DNA of 10,143 nt from Chloroflexota bacterium (GTDB lineage Bacteria > Chloroflexota > Dehalococcoidia > SHYB01), in contig JACQEE010000327.1 of NCBI GenBank assembly GCA_016200725.1, positions 1-10,143 on the forward strand, written 5' to 3'. This document shows positions 7,248 to 10,143 of this stretch, one piece after another. The position numbers and the translations under genes are program-made. The notes under the pieces were generated by a model. It did no database searches, was not told the origin of the DNA, and worked only from the letters and a program-made list of their open reading frames with translations. The stretch's first letter is position 1. The number at the start of each line of letters is the position of its first letter.

Positions 7248-7283
7248 TGTGTTGTCGTAAGCAAGGTACCAACTCTGACCGTG

Positions 7284-7289
7284 TACAAT
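7284..7289 (+). promoter_or_regulatory. -10 box of the rimI-like gene
   Basis: TACAAT within GTGTACAATAC, 32 bases before the ATG at 7322; the -35 region has no clear match. Because it lies downstream of an upstream in-frame ATG at 7247, it argues that the latter is not the real start. Confidence 0.4.
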
Positions 7290-7321
7290 ACTTGCGAACG
7301 CGTAGGCTTCTCAGGATCGCC

Positions 7322-8044
7322 ATGAAGACCATCGAGGCGCCGGCGCAAGTGGGCCCACGGCCCATGGGCTACTTTGTGCGGCCCATGCGCCTCGAGGATA
7401 CGCCTCAGGTCTCGCAGATCGAGCGCGAGTGCTTCCCGACCGGCTGGACGGCTACACCCTTTCGACGCGAACTCCGCAATCGCATCGCCTCTTACCTCGT
7501 TGCCGTTGAGGCGCGCGATCCCTTCCGGGCCGATGCCGAAGCCCGCGAGGCACTCTCCCGCGAAGATATGCCTCTAAAGCTGCCATCCCTCGGGAAGCGC
7601 CTCGGGGATGCCATTGCCCACATTCTTGGTCGCCAGCAGCCTGAGCTGCCGAGTGGCATCCCTCAGCGCGTCGCGGGCTTTGTCGGCGTCTGGTTCATGG
7701 CCGACGAGGCGCACGTCACAGTCATCGGCACTGGCAACCACTGGCGTCGACAGGGCATCGGCGAACTGCTGCTCCTTGCCGCGATCGAGATGTCCCGCGT
7801 CCGTCAGGCGCACGTCGTCACCCTTGAGGTGCGCGCCTCCAACACGATTGCCCAGGCTCTCTACGAGAAGTATGGCTTCAACGCCGTTGGCGTGCGCAAG
7901 GGCTACTACACGGATAACCGCGAAGATGCTGTCATCATGACCACCGACCCTATTGCTGCCATCGACTACGAGGCGCGCCTCACTGCGCTCCGCCTCGACC
8001 ACGAGCAGCGCTGGGGCTCCAGTGTCCGTCTTTGGCCCCCGTAG
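7322..8044 (+). CDS. rimI: RimI-like ribosomal-protein alanine N-acetyltransferase with insertion
   Basis: GNAT-fold enzyme that acetylates the N-terminal alanine of ribosomal protein S18 in the best studied case. Using the ATG at 7322 the protein has 240 residues, against about 150 for typical RimI. The N-terminal helix IERECFPTGWTATPFRREL and the C-terminal half are diagnostic: acetyl-CoA loop RRQGIG (142-147), LEVRASNTIAQALYEKYGF (168-186) with Glu169 and Tyr181 where RimI has its catalytic base and acid, and GVRKGYYTDNREDAVIM (190-206). About 50 residues (near 64-117), rich in Arg, Glu and Pro, are inserted between two core strands, and a tail of about 30 residues follows the fold. AGGA (7313-7316) sets the start; a longer frame from 7247 adds residues of no family character and overlaps the terminator. 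Some RimI relatives act on other proteins, so the target is inferred. Confidence 0.85.
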   Translation: MKTIEAPAQVGPRPMGYFVRPMRLEDTPQVSQIERECFPTGWTATPFRRELRNRIASYLVAVEARDPFRADAEAREALSREDMPLKLPSLGKRLGDAIAHILGRQQPELPSGIPQRVAGFVGVWFMADEAHVTVIGTGNHWRRQGIGELLLLAAIEMSRVRQAHVVTLEVRASNTIAQALYEKYGFNAVGVRKGYYTDNREDAVIMTTDPIAAIDYEARLTALRLDHEQRWGSSVRLWPP

Positions 8045-8054
8045 AGCGGGCGCA

Positions 8055-8819
8055 CTACTTCCCTTTGAAGACCGGCTTCCGCTTCTCCATGAACGCCCGC
8101 TTGGCCTCCGCCGCGTCCTCCGTCCGCTGCAGCACCCCAGTACGCGTTTGCTCGAAGCGATAGCCGCTCTTCATATCCATCCACTCGATGAGGTTCAGCC
8201 CTTCCTTCGCCAGCCGGATGCCTGCCGGCATCTTCGCCGCGATTACCTCCGCATCCTTCCGCGCCTCCGCCATCAGTTGCTCCGCCGGCACCACGCGCAC
8301 CACCGCGCCGAGCCGGTACGCCTCCTGCGCCGTCACCCGCTCCGCTGTGTAGTGCATGCGACGCACGAACGCCTGCGGGAACAGCCGCATCGAGTGCCGA
8401 GCCCCGCCGAGCAGGCCCACGTCGATCTCCGGCAACCCGAACGTCGCCTTCTCCGACGCGATCAGGTAGTCGCACGACGCGGCTATCGGGATGCCCGCAC
8501 CCAGCGTCGGCCCATTGATCGCCCCGATGACCGGTATGGGGCACTCGTAGATGGAGTTGAAGCACTCGCGTGCCGTGCGACCCTGGTCCTTCCGCGGCGC
8601 CGAGGTTCCCGCCGCGCGACGACGGATGTCAACGCCAGCGCAAAACGCTCGATCGCCTGCCGCTGTCAGAATCGCCACGCGCACATCGTCCCGGTCCCAA
8701 AACGAATCGAACGCCTCGGTCAGCTCACTGTATGCTTCGCTCGCCATAGCATTCACCGGCGGATAGTCGATGGTGACCGTGGCGATGAAGCCGGCAACCT
8801 CGACGTGAACAGGCGACAT
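8055..8819 (-). CDS. Enoyl-CoA hydratase/isomerase (crotonase) family protein
   Basis: 254 residues, full length for the crotonase fold, acting on acyl-CoA thioesters. Oxyanion-hole elements are FCAGVDI (59-65) and GPTLGAG (103-109). Around the active site the protein reads GIPIAASCD and FGLPEIDVGLLGGARH. Compared with rat enoyl-CoA hydratase, Glu131 corresponds to catalytic Glu164, but the position of Glu144 is Pro111. Hydratases need both, so this is probably another crotonase activity (isomerase, hydrolase, decarboxylase or dehydration variant), although a GLLGGxRHxMRL subgroup is common in bacteria and usually labelled hydratase. The C-terminal RFEQTRTG...AFMEKRKPVFKGK is also normal for the family. 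GGAGG (8830-8826) lies six bases before the ATG, and a strong promoter lies at 8859-8887. It converges with the rimI-like gene (10-base gap) and diverges from the NusG paralogue. Confidence 0.92.
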   Translation of the reverse strand: MSPVHVEVAGFIATVTIDYPPVNAMASEAYSELTEAFDSFWDRDDVRVAILTAAGDRAFCAGVDIRRRAAGTSAPRKDQGRTARECFNSIYECPIPVIGAINGPTLGAGIPIAASCDYLIASEKATFGLPEIDVGLLGGARHSMRLFPQAFVRRMHYTAERVTAQEAYRLGAVVRVVPAEQLMAEARKDAEVIAAKMPAGIRLAKEGLNLIEWMDMKSGYRFEQTRTGVLQRTEDAAEAKRAFMEKRKPVFKGK

Positions 8820-8858
8820 AGTGTTCCTCCGAAGGGCAGCGTCAGACGGGTCGCGCCG

Positions 8859-8887
8859 ATTATAGGAGACGCCACTCTATCGAACAA
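8859..8887 (-). promoter_or_regulatory. Sigma-70-type promoter of the crotonase gene
   Basis: On the minus strand, TTGTTC (8887-8882) and a perfect TATAAT (8864-8859) are 17 bases apart. The leader before the ATG at 8819 would be about 33 bases. This is among the best promoter matches in the window. Confidence 0.65.
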
Positions 8888-8900
8888 ACCGCCACGTATC

Positions 8901-8916
8901 GTGCCATCGAAGGCAC
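8901..8916. repeat. Small hairpin in the crotonase/NusG-paralogue gap
   Basis: GTGCC (8901-8905) and GGCAC (8912-8916) are inverted repeats around ATCGAA. It lies between the -35 box of the minus-strand promoter and the -10 box of the plus-strand promoter. Too short for a terminator; could be an operator or a pause-type hairpin, or chance. Confidence 0.25.
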
Positions 8917-8947
8917 CTCTCTGCGGCCTCTATCTGATGCGTCTCTC

Positions 8948-8956
8948 TGCTAGACT
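8948..8956 (+). promoter_or_regulatory. Extended -10 promoter of the NusG paralogue
   Basis: TGC followed by TAGACT (8951-8956); same form as TGC-TAAACT before the Yip1-like gene. No -35 match. Transcription would start at about 8962-8964, right at the first ATG (8963), so the message may be leaderless. Confidence 0.4.
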
Positions 8957-8962
8957 GATTGC

Positions 8963-9568
8963 ATGGATGCGCGAGGCGTCGTTTCGATGCGCAATGCTCA
9001 AACTACCCGTGCCTCAAATGGTCATGCGAACGGCCATGCCAACGGCGTCCACGTTCTCCACTGGTACGTCGCCAAAGTCCATCGCGGCCGCGAGTCGCAG
9101 TTGCGACAGCAACTCCAGCCTGAAGGCATCGAGGTCTACCACCCTCAGATCGTCGTCCACAAGGACGGACGCCGCCGCACCGAGGCTCTTTTCCCCTCCT
9201 ACCTCTTCTGCAAGGGCGATCCCTCGAGCGATGCCTGGGTACACTTGCGTCGCGCCCATGGTCTGAAATATCTGCTCGGCGGCGATAACGCTCCCACGCC
9301 CGTAGAGGATGCCATTGTCGAGACGATCCAAAAGCGGGTCGAGTCCTGGAATGCCGGCGGCTGGCGTGACATCTTCAAGCCGGGCGACCGCGTCCTGCTC
9401 AACGCTGGGCCATTCAAAGGCATCGAGGCTGTATTCGTCCGCTATCTCCCTGCCCGAGAGCGCTGCAAGATTCTCATTGCCACCCTCGCCCGCCAACATG
9501 AGATGGAAGTCCCCGTCGCCATGATGGCCGCCCCCGGCGGCACCCGCCCACTGAAGCCGTCGGCCTGA
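8963..9568 (+). CDS. RfaH-like specialised NusG paralogue
   Basis: NusG-family transcription factor that would bind the RNA polymerase clamp and change elongation or termination. The NGN domain starts at HWYVAKVHRGRESQL (33-47), with GIEVYHPQI (55-63), FPSYLF (77-82) and LKYLLGGDNAPTPVEDAIVETI (101-122). A KOW domain follows (about 138-188): FKPGDRVLLNAGPFKGIEAVF and RCKILIATL. The GPFKGIEAVF plus R-x-x-x-LL-type pattern is nearer to RfaH than to core NusG, which ends in VEL-type strands. RfaH-type proteins normally control one or a few long operons, often polysaccharide, from a leader element. No such operon lies here, and the flanking genes run the other way on both sides. Before the NGN domain is a tail of 30 residues with an Asn-Gly-His-Ala repeat. 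Two starts are possible: ATG 8963 (no ribosome site, likely leaderless) or ATG 8987 (weak GAGG ten bases upstream). Core NusG is less likely as it would sit with secE or rplK. Confidence 0.85.
   Translation: MDARGVVSMRNAQTTRASNGHANGHANGVHVLHWYVAKVHRGRESQLRQQLQPEGIEVYHPQIVVHKDGRRRTEALFPSYLFCKGDPSSDAWVHLRRAHGLKYLLGGDNAPTPVEDAIVETIQKRVESWNAGGWRDIFKPGDRVLLNAGPFKGIEAVFVRYLPARERCKILIATLARQHEMEVPVAMMAAPGGTRPLKPSA
9017..9052 (+). repeat. Three imperfect 12-base tandem repeats (NGHA-NGHA-NGVH)
   Basis: AATGGTCATGCG, AACGGCCATGCC and AACGGCGTCCAC (units at 9017, 9029 and 9041) encode the low-complexity tail before the NGN domain. The first two units match in all but three bases, mostly at third positions; the third has diverged. 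In-frame unit length means copy number could vary without breaking the gene. Confidence 0.6.
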
Positions 9569-9574
9569 TTCACC

Positions 9575-10143
9575 CTATCCTTTTCCTACCAACTTCAAGA
9601 AGGCTACCTCGTCCAGCACCGGCACGCCTAACTGCTCGGCCTTTCGCACCTTCGAACCAGGCTCCGCGCCCGAGATTACGCTGGCTGTTTTGCGGCTCAC
9701 ACTGCTCGTGGCCGTCCCTCCCAGCGCGCGGATCGCCGCCTCCGCCTCTTCGCGCGTCATCGACGAGAGTGTCCCCGTGATCACATAACTCTTGCCTGCA
9801 AGTGGCTGCGGCCCGGTCGCCTCCACTACGACGCGCTGCGGGTCCACGCCGCGCTCCTTCAACTTATCAAGCACTCGCAGGTTGCGCGGCTCCTGAAAGT
9901 AGGCGTGTACGCTCTCGGCGATCACCGGCCCCACGCTGGGCACGGTCAGCAGCCGCTCCACGCTCGCCGACTGCAACTCGTCCATGTTCGCGAAGGCCTG
10001 CTCGAGCAACTTCGCCGTCTCGAAGCCGACATGGCGAATGCCGAGCGCAAAGATCAGCCGCTCGAGTGGCCGCTCCTTGCTCGCGGCGATGTTCTTGATG
10101 ATCTTCTCGCTGCTCTTCTTGCCCATCCGCTCGAGTTCGAGTA
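9575..10143 (-). CDS. ligA: NAD-dependent DNA ligase LigA, C-terminal part (gene start outside window)
   Basis: Joins nicks in DNA during replication and repair, using NAD. Only the C-terminal third is present; the frame is open to the window edge and reads LELERMGKKSSEKIIKNI, an internal stretch of LigA, so the internal ATG at 10126 is not a start. Counting from that Met, the helix-hairpin-helix region spans about 15-100 (RPLERLIFALGIRHVG and TVPSVGPVIAESV are its hairpins). A BRCT domain follows (about 110-183), with LAGKSYVITGTLSSMTREEA, ALGG, SRKTASVISG and GSKVRKAEQLGVPVLDE. The end is complete, with stop TAG at 9577-9575. The nucleotidyl-transferase and zinc-finger domains would lie to the right. 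It converges on the NusG paralogue with only six bases between stop codons and no terminator visible. In several bacteria ligA is next to pcrA; here the two are at opposite ends of the window and on opposite strands. Confidence 0.96.
   Translation of the reverse strand, partial: LELERMGKKSSEKIIKNIAASKERPLERLIFALGIRHVGFETAKLLEQAFANMDELQSASVERLLTVPSVGPVIAESVHAYFQEPRNLRVLDKLKERGVDPQRVVVEATGPQPLAGKSYVITGTLSSMTREEAEAAIRALGGTATSSVSRKTASVISGAEPGSKVRKAEQLGVPVLDEVAFLKLVGKG

Noticed and set aside
7247..7321. Upstream extension of the rimI-like gene from ATG 7247
   Set aside because: It overlaps the terminator hairpin, lies across the -10 box at 7284 and adds no family-like residues; ATG 7322 has AGGA upstream.
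6497..7348. Open frame of 283 codons on the minus strand opposite the amidohydrolase gene
   Set aside because: Antisense shadow: the plus-strand protein has conserved metal-binding motifs, and this frame runs through the terminator.
7953..9266. Open frame of 437 codons on the plus strand, opposite the crotonase gene
   Set aside because: It overlaps a clear crotonase gene on the other strand and a NusG-domain gene in another frame; its translation is arginine-rich with no domain-like pattern. GC-rich DNA often leaves the antisense frame open.
10110..10126. ATG at 10126 as the start of a small BRCT protein
   Set aside because: The frame continues upstream to the window edge with LigA-like residues, so it is the interior of ligA.
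1..10143. A defence, secretion or biosynthetic system
   Set aside because: No toxin-antitoxin, nuclease-helicase defence pair, Cas gene, phage gene or biosynthetic cluster core is visible; the helicase has the normal PcrA/UvrD layout.

Overview
The window is GC-rich bacterial chromosomal DNA, densely coded, with short intergenic gaps and no stretch over about 150 bases without a gene. It holds nine protein-coding genes, two of them cut by the window edges, and no RNA gene, CRISPR array or insertion sequence that I can see. The mix suggests a free-living environmental bacterium, possibly of the Chloroflexota: housekeeping DNA repair genes, a split ADP-forming acyl-CoA synthetase, a crotonase-fold enzyme and an amidohydrolase of the ACMSD type. 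That placement is an inference from gene content and protein style and has not been tested.

Layout from left to right. Bases 1-1978 (+) are the 3' part of a PcrA/UvrD-type helicase gene, which carries a palindromic repeat inserted in frame (1020-1052). It converges with a minus-strand cluster, read right to left: ATP-grasp subunit (4733-4032), CoA-binding subunit (3956-2550) and a DinB-like protein (2534-1998). This cluster has a good sigma-70-type promoter at 4774-4801. A separate minus-strand SRPBCC protein follows (5302-4823). It is divergent from a small Yip1-like membrane protein (5398-5952, +). Next on the plus strand are a metal-dependent amidohydrolase (6029-7189), a strong hairpin terminator (7211-7247) and a RimI-type acetyltransferase with a roughly 50-residue insertion (7322-8044). 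RimI converges with a minus-strand crotonase-family gene (8819-8055). That gene is divergent from an RfaH-like NusG paralogue (8963-9568, +), which converges with the 3' end of ligA (10143-9575, -).

Functionally there are two layers. Core information processing is represented by the helicase, NAD-dependent ligase, RimI and the NusG paralogue. Acyl-CoA metabolism is represented by the two synthetase subunits and the crotonase; the SRPBCC protein and the amidohydrolase may act on small organic substrates but their substrates cannot be read from sequence. Most genes seem to have their own promoters; only the synthetase-DinB trio looks like an operon. I found no clear novel multi-gene system. The items most worth a second look are the in-frame palindrome in the helicase, the orphan RfaH-like protein with a possibly leaderless start, the crotonase that lacks one catalytic glutamate, and the enlarged RimI.
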